A stretch of DNA of 64,000 nucleotides. It comes from Forficula auricularia (taxonomy: Eukaryota; Arthropoda; Insecta; Dermaptera; Forficulidae). The DNA lies in NCBI GenBank assembly GCA_024734495.1, contig JALMQS010000816.1:7155171-7219170 (forward strand). The letters are read 5' to 3'. Shown here piece after piece: positions 32,927-45,200 of this stretch (the first letter of the stretch is position 1; every line of letters begins with the position of its first letter). Below the pieces are notes generated by a model. That model did not search any database and was not told where the DNA came from. It saw only the letters and a program-made list of their open reading frames with translations. A program made the translations under genes and the position numbers.

Positions 32927-34890
32927 TTGTTCAGTTTTTTGAGTAGATTTAGGCTATATATAAGGGTGCTACAAATCAATCTCAACAGGTCTAGAGAGGC
33001 ACAAAGCCTCCTATATCATACAAGAGAGATCTGTAAATCAGATATATTAATAGTCAGCGAACCCAATAAAAATCTTGTTAAGAATAATGATGAATGGATG
33101 GTTGATGATCAAATCGATGCTGCCTTAAAGGTCTATAATAAAACAATAAAAAACTACGGCAAAGGTCAGGGGTTTGTATGGGTAATCGAAGAGGATATTA
33201 TTATATTTTCATGCTACAAATCGCCTAATTCAACACGGGTGGAATACGAAGTGTTTCTGAACGAGCTGACGCAACACATAATTGCGAATAAAGGAAATAA
33301 CTAGGTTTTAGTGGCAGGAGATTTTAATGCCAAAAGTTTTCTTTGAGGTTCTCAGTACGAGGACACTAGAGGAATATTATTATGTGATTGGCTAGCTTCG
33401 CAACAGCTAAGTGTGGTTAATGTAGGAAATGTACCAACGTTCAACATAAGAGGGCAATGTAGTATAATAGACGTCACATTTGCGTCAGCAGGCCTGTCAA
33501 ACGGGAACCTGGATTGGCGTGTTGAGGATATTTAATCATTGAGCGATCACAACCTGGTCAAGTTCACGATACAGGGCTCACCCAAGATGGACGTTCACGG
33601 GCCTAGCCATAATACGGGTCTCTCTAGGTGGAAGTATCTGCCTGACAAAGCGTCACAACTAGAACAAAATATTAAAACAAGGCTAAGCGAATTAGATGCC
33701 CAAGAAGTGAACTCATTTATTGGTTCCCTGCAGGAAGCATGCAGAGAGACACTCTTAGTGTGGGGACATGAGAGGTGACAGGCTATTAGCTGAAATTGAT
33801 TCTCGAGGTGGACTATCCGACGATCAATATGGCTTTAGGGAGGGCAGATCCACAGTAGACGTGATCCAGGAAGTGACTAGAATTGCGCGTAGTGCAATCG
33901 AGGGGAGAGGGAGGCACAGGGAACTATGCTTAGGCATAGCCCTTGACATAAAGAATGCCTTCAACACGGCCTCATGGAGGCACATCATCGACGATCTAAT
34001 AAACAGAGGAGTGTCCCAGTACCTAATAGGAGTTATATGTAACTATTTCACTGATAGATACATAATTGTTGATGACAGGTCCATCAGTGTCTCATGCGGT
34101 GTCCAGGGGTCGGTGTTGGGACCCTTGCTGTGGAACATTCTGTATGACTGGGTATTAAAGTTAAGCATCCCAAGAGATTGCAGAACAATAAATAGCCTAT
34201 GCCGATGACATAATGTTACTGGTTATTGATAAAAAAGAAGAGGAAACAGTCCTGAAGGCCCAGGAGATGATCCGGAACATAGGTGAGTGGCTCTTGGAGA
34301 GGCAACTGGAGCTGGCCCCTGAAAAGACAGAAATAATCGCTCTGGTTGGACAGAAAAAGACTTCTGACATGACGGTAAATGTAGGGGGAATACCAATGCA
34401 GCCAAAAAACAACATCAAATATCTGGGCGTCATAATCGACGGAAGTCTAACATAGGGTCAACATATAATCAAGACAGCTAGTAAAGCGAGTAGGAGTGCA
34501 ATGGCACTACAAAGAATAATGCCAAATGTAAATGGCCCTAGCACGAGCGAAAGGAGTCCTCAACTGCGTGGTTACCTCAGTGATTCTATATGCAGCTCCA
34601 GTGTGGGTAGACGTACTCAAGACCAAAAAGTACAACTGCCTCTTGATGAGAACTCAAAGTAGCTCCCTTATTAGAGTATGCTGTGCATACAGAACCGTGT
34701 CGACAGTCGCAATCCAAGTTCTTGCCTCGGTGCCCCCAATTGATCTATTAGTATCGGAAAGATCCTACAATTTTGGGGCTGAACCAGCATCGCGACCGAT
34801 GAATAGAGAATGGCTATTTCAAAGATGGCAGAATAGGTGGGAGAACGTCCTAGAGGGTAGTGGACCCACCAACTAATACCGAATGTGAAG
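32927..34890 (+). pseudogene. R1-like LINE ORF2 (endonuclease and reverse transcriptase), broken
   Basis: Endonuclease: RVLQINLNRSREAQSLLYHT, DILIVSEPNKN, LVAGDFNAKS, LSDHNLVKF. After a large internal deletion near 33770 comes the reverse transcriptase: DDQYGFREGRSTVDVIQE, ALDIKNAFNTASW, GSVLGPLLWNILYD, AYADDIMLLV, LAPEKTEIIAL, IKYLGVIIDGS, SVILYAAPVWVDVL. The C-terminus WLFQRWQNRWEN is cut short near 34890. At least six stops or frameshifts. The order and motifs fit the R1/LOA group. Confidence 0.8.
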
Positions 34891-35400
34891 GTGTGAAGTG
34901 TGAAACTTTATTTAACCTTTTTTGTGTTTCCCACGGTACTTAATTAGGATATTAAATTTCATCAAAATTGGTTAAGTCATTTTCAAGATATTTAGAAAAA
35001 ACTAAAAAAGTACTGAAATAAAGTACTAATGTTTGTGGGCCGATATGTACCAAAAGCTAATCAGCGCTTCATTTTGTTAAACTAATGGTAGGTTTTCAAT
35101 TTCATTTTAATCGGTGCAACGGTGTGGAAAATATCGTGGGCCAAAAAAACGATAACATCCATCCATCCGCACGCATTAAATGAAAAAATCGCACTTTTTG
35201 GCCTCTCGACAAGACCCCATGTAATTTTTGGCAAAACCGCCACGTGCAAAAATTCAACCTAATTGAATACTACAATTTGTGACTTTAATTGAGTCCATGG
35301 GTTCCGTAGTCTTTATCTGAGGATCCTTTGAAGTCGCGCTTGCCGCGAGACCGATTATAATACTATTCCCATGCTTCGCATTGGATAAAGTAAAAATACA
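34890..35400. repeat. inverted copy of the repeat at 1130-1440
   Basis: CGCACGCATTAAATGAAAAA through GCTTCGCATTGGATAAAGT is the reverse complement of 1440 down to 1130. Confidence 0.65.
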
Positions 35401-35967
35401 AATCTTTATAAAACATTCTTGGAACGTTTATTTTGAAACTTAGTTTTTTTCTTCAAAATAAACGTTCCAAGATTGTTTTATAGAGATTTGTATTTTTTTA
35501 TTTTATTATAAATAAACGGGATGAGAAATGCGGAGTCAGACGTAAAATAATCGCCGATATAATAATAATAATAAATAAATGCTTATTTGGTTCCCATTAC
35601 TTTTGGTGGGACCTGACCCCTCTAGTCATTAATGACGAGCCGCCACTGAATATACCTTGTAAAAGATAATTTAAATTAAAAAAAAATCATTTTGATGCAT
35701 CATTAATTTCAACTTGAAAAGATAAACATATATATAATAATTCAAAAAGTTAAATACACATAGAAGAACATCAATAGACTAAATATTATAAATATAAACG
35801 GATTTAAAAAATATTTTTCATTTTTATATTAATAATAATATATTTTTTTTCAAATTATAGTTAAATAGAAATTAAAAATTTAAATCATTCCTATCAATTA
35901 ATATATATTTATATATAGAGAAAGTGAAAGAGAGTTAATAATTTATAAATTGACTAAAAGTGGATTG
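35400..35967. other. 3' flank of B4GALT7, AT-rich with repeat ends
   Basis: 35430-35500 contains a short inverted repeat (AAAATAAACGTTCC arms). Near 35630-35655 GACGAGCCGCCACTGA looks like one end of a hAT element. (TAA)n occurs around 35560. No gene is seen. Confidence 0.4.
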
Positions 35968-36256
35968 TCATCTACCCGAGGAAGATTTTGACGTAGATAA
36001 TTTTGAGGAAATATGCGTAGGCCCTGTAGAAGGAGTAATAGTATCACAGTTACACCACGGGGTAGATGTACGATTGCAGATGAGTCGTATATTAACGACA
36101 GTGGCTGTCGCCCCTGAAATTGTAAGGGGACGAATTGAAGTTACTTCATAGGCGACATCGGCTAATCCAGTTCGACGATCACGCTTTCGGGTAACCTCTT
36201 GTTGGTTGAAACACTTTTTCATATCACGTCTTCTTTTAATTTTATCATGGATATGG
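35968..36256 (-). CDS. B4GALT7: B4GALT7 exon 5 (C-terminus and stop)
   Basis: The acceptor is TTCATTTTAG. One base completes Leu, then [46 protein letters not shown] and TPWCNC follow, all recognisable as the family C-terminus. The exon ends at TGA (35970-35968). AT-rich 3' sequence follows; I see no unmistakable AATAAA signal. Confidence 0.95.
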
Positions 36257-39200
36257 CTAAAATGAAAATGACAATTAAAAAAAATTTTACTACGGTTTTA
36301 CAAATTAAGATATACACTACGGTGCAAAAAAATCGATTCACCAATAAAACAGACTATTGGCTTTCAAAAGACCCCTCCTCTATTAATGCAAGGATTGGAA
36401 AGTTTGCTAATTGGACTCCTCTGCATTTTGCATCCCACCATGGTTATTTAGACATTTTAAAATCCCTGTTGTCCAAAGGAGTGAATTTGGAGGCAGAGGA
36501 TTCTTTTAATAATGCAACACCCTTAATGTTTCCCTCCTGGTATAGTCATGTCCATATAGTAGAAGAGTTGCTGGTCAAGGGGGTGAACATCAACTCATCA
36601 AAATAAAGGCAAATACACACAACTACATTATAGAAGTTATGCAGCATCACTTGCCAGTAGTGAAATTATTAATAGAGAGGGGGCAGATAGGAGGTATAAA
36701 AATGTATTGAATCAAACTCCATTAGATATGGCAGAAAAAGAAAGGAAAGAAATCTATTGAAGATTATTTGTCGTCCCTTTAAGGTAGTTGTTCCGCCAAA
36801 TGCATTTTCTTAGGATTTTTTTGAAATTTATACAGATTATTATTTAAATACTTCTGCATTGATTGGTGGCAAAACGAAATTAATGAACAATACAGTTCCG
36901 GAGATATTAAATTTCAAAAATCGAGTTTTTCAGACTCTTATACATATATCGGAAAATTTACATACATATATAATTATAATTAAGAAACTCTTCTTACCAT
37001 TTTTATAAAAAACTAAACCAACAATAAATAATAACCAATATTTATTTTAAGACAATTTTGATTCATAGTTACAACACAGTTTCTGAGATAATAATGAATA
37101 AATAATGAAAATGTATAAAAAAAATGATTAACATATTGATCATCAATTGCTTTTTACTTTATTTCTATTCGAGATGAAAATTTTTTATAATGTTTTTTTG
37201 GCATTGTCAAAGGAGACAGAAAGTAATTATGATTTGAACTACTTTCATTGACTTTTTGTTACCCTGAAGAAGGAGAGAATAAATCTCCGAAACGTCGGTT
37301 TAACAAATAAATGTAAAATAATAAAACCTCTATAGTCTTATTTTTTACAAACCACCGTGGACTGCTTTCATCAACATCCAATTGTATAAAAAAAAAATTA
37401 CACTAAAAACAATTTGCCAACAGCGCATTTATTTAACCAGCGAAAGATGTATAAAGCGCGCATGAGCTAGGATTTTTCAAAATTATAATTTTCATAAGGT
37501 ATAACGTAGGCGTTGATTACATTTGTTAAAAAATAACAAAACGATTTTTATAGAAATTTTATCTGTCATTTTAATATAAAAATATTCAATCTCTTACAAT
37601 GGTGCCAAATTTGTCAAACGAGCACGGGATTGGCTAGAATTGGTACATAAACAGCAAAAACGTTTGGGCTTATTAACTATGAATCCTTATTGTATGTTCT
37701 ATATACTCCAGCATTAACTTCTTGCTAGTATTGTCGCAGAAACAACTACCTTAACTCTTTTAAACTAACATATTCAATAAATATGGGTGATAATTTTTGA
37801 ATTTCATAGTAAAAACAAGTAAAATTAAATTAAAAGATACAATTACAAATTATCCTACTTTCTCTATATCACTTTACATTTAAATAAAGTTTTAATAAAA
37901 GATCAAATTCAATTTAAAATATCAATCATTTTGAATTAAGCTTCAATGGATAGAAAGATAAAATATACAAAATGGATATTTCTGAAGTTCAAGCAGTTCA
38001 AATTGTCTGCCTAATTAATCAAGGGATAAGTCAACGACAAGTGGCAAATTCACTTGCAATAAGCCGTTTTTCAGTAAATGTATGGTTATTTGTAAAAAAA
38101 TTAAAAATGATTTACTATTTAATAAAGTTCTTATTGGTGGCTCGAATTTTTTGCACCGTAGTGTTGTACATTTTATAAATTAAGTACTTGACTACCGAGC
38201 ATGCTCAGCCTTTAGCTTTAGTTAAAAGTTACATATTAATATTATTTTTAATTTAAAATTCTGATAAAAACCACCCCGTCACCCCACCCCCATACCAGCC
38301 CCGCTATGCCCTGGACCCCCCGCCCCATACCGCCCCCGCGCACCGCACCCCCGCTCCCGAACCTGTCACTCCACCAACCCTATACAAGAGCTACAATATT
38401 CGGCAAAATCCAATGAACTCTTGATTGTAGATTAATTTATTGTCCAATTTATTGAACATTAATTACCGGTTATCGGTAGTTTCTTAATTAATTCTTTTTT
38501 TTTTTGATGAACAGAGGTTTTGTTTTCCTAGTTACATAAGTTTATTAGTCATATTTGCTAAGAATAATATAAGTATATATTGATAATTAATTTCTTTTTT
38601 AACCTCAAGCATATTATAAATACAAATAAAAATTTGAACTCTTTTTTTTCTTTTAGTTTTCAATAAAACCACAGCTACAAACTGCTTAAAGATGGGTTAA
38701 ATTGTACTAATTTGTTTAAAAATTTCCAGGGAGTGACCCCCAGATCCCCCCCCCCCCGGTAGGCTTAACCACTTTCCAAGTTTTGACCCCCCTGGCCTCA
38801 AGATCGTTCCGCCGTGCCTGTTGAGGGACAACAAAATAATTTTTTTAAAACAAAAATTAATCAGAGTTAAGTAGTTTAGAAAAAGTTTGGCAAATTGAAA
38901 AAAATAATATTATAATAAATAATTATTATATGTTAAATAAAAATGAAGATTCTAGCACTTTCGACCAAACTATGTATACAAAATTTGGTTAGTTTTTGCA
39001 TTTCTAGCCTTCTGGGGGCCCACAGAATATGTATACAAAATTTGATTTAGTTTGGTCGAAAGGGCTAGAATGTTCATTTTTGACCCCCCCTTTTTGTCTG
39101 ATAATGTTTAAAACAAATTAAAAAAAAATTATTTTATATTCTTTTTTAAAAATATATTGTTTTTTCTAGTTAATTTTTTTTTATACCTCTTCAAAATGTG

Positions 39201-42200
39201 GTAGATCTTTATGCCCCACCCTGTATTTAATTATTATTATTTCTTATTTAATGTATTGTTTTTTTAAAAAGCTGTATTAATTTTTTTGTATAAATTTAGA
39301 TACTTTGCCGAAGACCTGAGGAACTCTTACACACTCTTACACTCTTACACACTCGTTAGGAAATATTGCTCTCACCATGTATTTTTCATACTTAATTCTC
39401 TGCTACCCATGGTTAAAAAACTTTTTAATTGTATTGTGGTAGCCGAGGGATGAACCGCGATTGGAATTCATTAGATAATCTATTGTCATCTATTGTCTTC
39501 TACTTGGAAATGAAAGTGGAAGTGGAAGTAGGTGTACACGATTTTAGGTCGCGGTTCACCCCTCGGTGGTAGCTAATAACGCAGTGAAAAACCAAAGACT
39601 ACTAATTTTGGTTTTGTAAAATACTTACAGGAAGGTATTTTCAAAGCCGGTGGAAATATTTTGCGGTCGAGTAACATTTAAACCAGCTTCTTTAAGTCGA
39701 ACATAGAATTCGTCGTCTTCTAGGCCCCAACCCCAATAATTATTTGACATTCCATTCACTTTTCGAAAATGGTTTCTGAAAAAGAAAAATCACAATCAAG
39801 AGAATTTACGTACTACAATGTTCTACAAGATATGATTAAATTTGTTTCTATGTGATAAGGGAAGTTAAGAATTAATTGAACAACCCTGTTTTAATAGTAC
39901 CATATTCCTAAAAATTTCAAAATTTACTTTTTTTGCCCAATGTATACATTATTAGGGTTCCTACAAGATGTAAAAGTGCCATATCCATATTTTCAGTAAA
40001 TTCCGCGTGAGGTCCCAAACGTCACTATTACATTAGTTTATATCGCTACTGCAAGCATTTTTGTTTTGCCTCTCCTGCAAAATTAACATTCATGAGGTTA
40101 TGGCACTATTGAAAACAAGGGTGCAATGTGTAAATATAAGTTTTTGTATGGGCATCTGGAAAGACCTCAAACTGTTCGTTTAACAAGGCAATTTGAAAAG
40201 TTGGTTTTGAATTTAGTAAGTTTTCTTTTAAAATGTGTTTTTTCAATAGATTAAAAATTTATTCCAAAAATATGAATACAATTTTCAAGTTTTGCATCAC
40301 TTTTAGGCTTCTTCAGTCTTAAAGGGACTATTTTGGGACCACTCTTATTTTTAATATATATTAACGACTAGGTGCAAGGCACGCCCCCTGACCCCCCCCC
40401 CGCATCATGCACCCGTGCCCAACCCCCGCCCCCACACCACCCACCTCGGACCCCATCCACCCTGGACCCTCCAACTCTGCGCACCACACTAACTAGATCC
40501 AGTTTTTAATATCGATGACAGCATTAAGGAACAAAAATGTTATCCTAAAGAATAAAAATAATTTAAAAAGTACAAAATATTATATTACAGAAGATTTTCC
40601 GAAGAATATTCAATTAAAAAGAAAAGAATTGATACCTAAATTAATTAAGGCTATAGAATAGGGAAAATTTGCCATAATTAGATACGATAAACTTATTATA
40701 AGAGAAAATCAAAATAATTTGAAGGATAATAGGAACTCTAAAAAAAAGACCTCTAGGAGAAATAAATTCCCCAAATAATGATAATTCCAATCCTGGTATC
40801 ATTGATAATAGAAGTAGTTTAAATGATAATACTAATAAAAATACTAGAAATAAAGGAAAGAAAATAAAAATAAATGATGGGAAAATCACAACATTTTTTC
40901 AAAATAAAAGTGAATCTCTTGGTGACTTGAGAGGACTTGATGAAAGAAAGGATAAGTAGGATAAGGACGGTGGAACTCGGACCTTGGAACATACAAAAAA
41001 AATACAAACTCGCAATCTCGACTCCTGCCCAGTAAGTCTGGTCAACTCGGGCATAAATGACCACAACCTCCCAAATGATATAATAAATTCAATAAATTCA
41101 ATTAGCTCAATTAATTCAACAGATTCGATTAATTCAAATAATTCAATTAAATCCAAAAATTCAGAAAATGAATTTACTAACAATGCTGAAATTAAATATT
41201 TTGTAAAATATAATAAGACAAATAAAATTAAAAATATTCATATAAAGAATTTAATTAAAAATAATTCTATAAAAAGAAATCTATTTAAAAATAATTCTAA
41301 TTCTAATAAAAATAAAATTAATAAATTTAAAAAACTAATAATAGGAACACTAAATGTACGTAGTCTAAACTCTAAAGGATGAAGAAAGATTAATTGAACT
41401 TGAAAATGTTAAAATGGATATTTTGGGCCTGTCTGAAGTTAAAAGAGTGGACGAAAGAATAATTCAAAGTAAATCTGATTAAATTGAAAAGTTTTTGTTT
41501 TGCCGAGAGTAGCAGAGTTGTTGATTCACAAAGAGAAACAAAGAGGTTCTCCTCTGCTTAATGCAAATAAACATACACACATATATATCGAGATGATATA
41601 TCTGTTTATATATTATTTATTTGTTTGAGACTATAGTTTCGAAGACTTGGTCTTCATCATCAGTCTTTCTTCAATTGTAAATGTTTTTCATGGAGTCGAT
41701 ATCATATGGATATTGAAACAAATAAATAATATATATACAGATATATCATCTCGATATATATGTGTGTATGTTTATTTGCATCAAGCAGAGGACAACCTCT
41801 TTGTTTCTCTTTGGAAATCTGATTACATCTTCTATCACTTCGGTCAGATTAAAGGCATGAGAGGAGTAGGATTCATGATTAATAATAATATGAAAAAAAT
41901 ATTTTAGAGATTAGGGGATTTTCGGACAGAATAGCCCTCCTTAAAATTGCCTACAAGAATAATTGTACATTGACAATCTTACAAATATATGCACCAACAG
42001 CGGAGGCAGAAGAACAGTCAATGAACGATTTTTATAACCTACTAAACAACATTATAGAAGAAAATCGAAATAATAGTAAAAATAAATTAATAATAATGGG
42101 TGACTTTAATAGCAAGGTGGGGAGAAGAATAGAAGAGGAAAATAATATTTTAGGTCCCTATGGTTACGGAAAAAGAAATGAAAGGGGAGAAAGTTTAATT

Positions 42201-45200
42201 CACTTCTGTCAAACAAACAACTTAAAAATTGTAAATACATTTTATAAAAAGAGAGCTGGCAGAAGATGGACGTGGCTGGCCCCAAATGGATAGTTCCTCC
42301 CTGATATAAATAAACTTTTATTTGAAACTTTATTTCATATATTGCATTGTTTTTGAGTTATAAGACTGTCTCAAGAAAAAAAACTCACCAGGTATATTTC
42401 TATTTTAATCCCCTCAGCTAAAGATTGCTTGAATAGAAATAAAATTGTAATTTTAATTTAATTAGAACAGAAACGAGGCTTGATGAATCCGGTGGAAGAT
42501 GGAATCCTTTGATTGATGGTTATTTTTATAGTTATAAATCCTAATATTAATTAGTTATAGTTATTAATTAGTATTAGTTAATTAGTTATAAATCCTAATA
42601 TTGTACAGCATTTGAATGTCATGACAATTATATAAGTATGTTAAAAAAATCATAATTCATTAAAATGTAATATACAATCATGTAATTCATCAACACTCAT
42701 TTCATGACATTATGTTTTAATTATAAGATATAAATCATCTAAATCAATGTAATGTAATGTTAATGTAATTACAGACTGAAGATGGCATCAAGTTGAAGCC
42801 GAAACGTTTCATGAACAAATAAAAAAATCAACAACCTGATGAAGATTCCATCTTCCACCGGATTCATCAAGCCTCGTTCCTGTTCTAATTAAATAATATT
42901 GAATCATAAGTACTTTTTTAAATGTAATTTTAATGAATTTTCGACTGATTTAAATTATCAAATCATTAATAATAATAAAATGATTAATAATAATACCTGT
43001 TAATAAGAAGAATCCCACCGACAAATGTTGGATAATGATAACGCGGATGGAGTTGAGGCGATGCTACGTGAAAAGGCCCGTCTTTTGGATATGCATAGGA
43101 AAGTTCGTCGTTAAGAGGCAGGAGATCAACATCGTGCATGGCAATGTAATCATATTCCGATAAAGTATATAGGAATCCTACATTAATTAACGAGGCACGA
43201 TTAAAACGAAATTCGTCAACCTAAAATAAATAAATAAAATCAAAAATTATATAAATTTAATTATAATTTTATGTCTTTATATGGATAAAAGAAAAATTAA
43301 GTCCCAGGGCAAAATTATTAATCATCAGTATATAAGGCGGGCTTCTCAAGCTACTATTATTTTATATTTTTAAATGTGAGGTTCTTTAAAATGAATTGAT
43401 ATAAACCAGAGAAATTTTATACTGATAGAGGGTTGTTCATGTTTCAAAACAGGTGCTGAAGAAGCTTTTTTTTATACGAAACAGTTTGAAATCTCATGTA
43501 CACCAATATAAAACAACAACAAATTTTTTTTATAATTTTCTCATTAATATATTAAAGAATAATTAATACATTAATGAGAATTGTTTTGATCGGGCTTTTT
43601 CAACAAGATATATATCGCGAGACTACTGCTGGTTGAAGCTATTGGAGTCTGCTGAGTCTTAAGTCTGGACGCAATAATGACGTTGGATTATAGCTAAATA
43701 CGTACTTACTTACTAGCCAACGCCCACCCTTGGCTGTTGGGCCATTTGGCGACGCGATGACCAGTATAGATGGGCCATTTGGTACTCTGCCCTCTCCTCA
43801 TCCTCAAAAGTGTGATGCAAGGCCGGGCAGTCGGATAGATGTGCTGCATTCATGATCCCATGACCACACAGCGGACACGCAAGTAATGGAAGTATCCCGA
43901 TGCGATGTAAGTGCGAGGCAAGATAGTCGTGCCCCGTCGTTCGAAAGACAGCCACGCTGATCGCTCGGGGTAGGTTGCGTCGGATAGGGCCGTCGGTAAC
44001 CAAGGTCGCTCAGCTCTTGGCAGACGAAGAGGCCACCAGGTCTTCCTCAATCCAACGCCTCGTCGCCATGACGATCTGGGCTCTGGCAGACTGCAAAGAA
44101 GGCAGACAGGCTGGGGTAGTATAGTCCCCTCTTTGGCTAAGGCATTAGCCCTCTCATTGCCGCTGATACCCACATGGCTAGGTATCCACTGAAGAAACAT
44201 GTGCCATCCCTTTCTTCCGACACCATCAAGCAGTCTTCTACAGTCCGTGGTACGAGCACACACGGTGTCGCTATTTGTTGACAGATTTCTGATTGCAGCA
44301 TGAGAGTCAACGAGAAATACGACCTTAGTTTGAGGTCGCATTCCTGCCAGCACACCGGCCGCGGCTTCCACTGCTGCGATCTCTCCGTCGTAGCTGCCAA
44401 GTGGCGCTCCCACCGCCAAGCAGCCCTCAAAGTAGAGACTGTAGTATCCAGCTCCAGTCTCTCCAGTACCAGGGTTGGAGGAGCCATCCGTGAAGATTCG
44501 GATCCACTCATCCTCCGGATAACGCTCGATGATAGTCTGAAGGGCCGCCGTCCTTAGTTCCGGTTGCAGACTTGAATGTTTTGGCAGTGAGTGGTCGATC
44601 AGATTGTAAACAGCCGCCGGCAGGTGGAGAAAAAATTCGTGATTTTGGTCTAAAGGGGCCGGAGTTCCGGCACTTATTCCATACTTCTCCTGTAGCTCTC
44701 CGAGGATGGTCAATGGAGTTTTTTGGGTAATCAGACTGTTTGTAGCCTGTTTGTAGTCGTTCCACTGGTGGGGGTTGACTCATCTGCATCGCTCCCAGAA
44801 ACGGAGTGCAGATCTCTCTCGGCGAACCTGAAGAGGCTCCGTCCCAGTTTGCGCTTCCATAACAGCGATTGGTGTGGACCTAGGTGGACCAATGATCAAA
44901 CGCAAGGCCGCATTCTGAACAAGGTCTAGTTATTATTAGCTAAATGGATCATATCTTTTTTCATACTCTCTTGGTCCAGACTTAAGACTCAGCAGACTCC
45001 AATAGCTTCAACCAGCAGTAGTCTCGCGATATATATCTTGTTCAAAAAGCGCGATCAAAACAATTCTCATTAATGTGTTAATTATTCTTTAATATATTAA
45101 TGAGAAAATTATAAATTTATTTAACTTCATTATTTCAAGTTAGAAATATATAAGTTCAGATATTATTTTCACTTAATATTTGACAAAAATCACCTGCATT

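Larger units (their letters stand above)
36783..37750. mobile_element. TTAA-flanked TIR element, copy 1
   Basis: TTAA on both sides (36779-36782, 37751-37754) and termini GGTAGTTGTTCCGCC and its inverted match. The copy at 53644-54574 is the same family in opposite orientation. The TTAA target suggests a piggyBac-like or similar cut-and-paste group, but no transposase remains. It is interrupted by the hammerhead-bearing insert at 37125-37383. Confidence 0.65.
36315..38163. mobile_element. Tc1-ended element carrying an ankyrin fragment, in B4GALT7 intron 4
   Basis: The left end CACTACGGTGCAAAAAAATC (36315) and the right end (38163) are inverted copies over about 33 bp. Near the right end is the transposase start (37972). 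In between lie ankyrin-repeat sequence (36343-36770) and a TTAA-flanked element (36783-37750). The outer TA duplication is kept on the left but not clear on the right. Confidence 0.55.
40530..42291 (+). pseudogene. RTE-like LINE 5' half (N-terminus and endonuclease), in B4GALT7 intron 3
   Basis: N-terminal part: [20 protein letters not shown], a stop, [19 protein letters not shown]; then a Ser/Asn/Lys-rich linker (40984-41340); then the endonuclease: [24 protein letters not shown] with a frameshift, [52 protein letters not shown]-like box, [13 protein letters not shown]. It stops at 42291 where a TIR fragment starts, so the reverse transcriptase is missing. A 333-bp foldback element is inserted after QSKSD. 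Confidence 0.75.

Noticed and set aside
36343..36606. A virus-derived or symbiont ankyrin gene
   Set aside because: Nothing viral or bacterial surrounds it. Capture of a host fragment by a transposon explains it more simply.
40641..41183. Hydrophobic ORFs on the minus strand
   Set aside because: Shadows of the Asn/Ser/Lys-rich LINE frame on the plus strand.
43850..44713. A host RNase H gene
   Set aside because: It continues from LINE reverse-transcriptase sequence, is frameshifted, and has a LINE-type 3' end.
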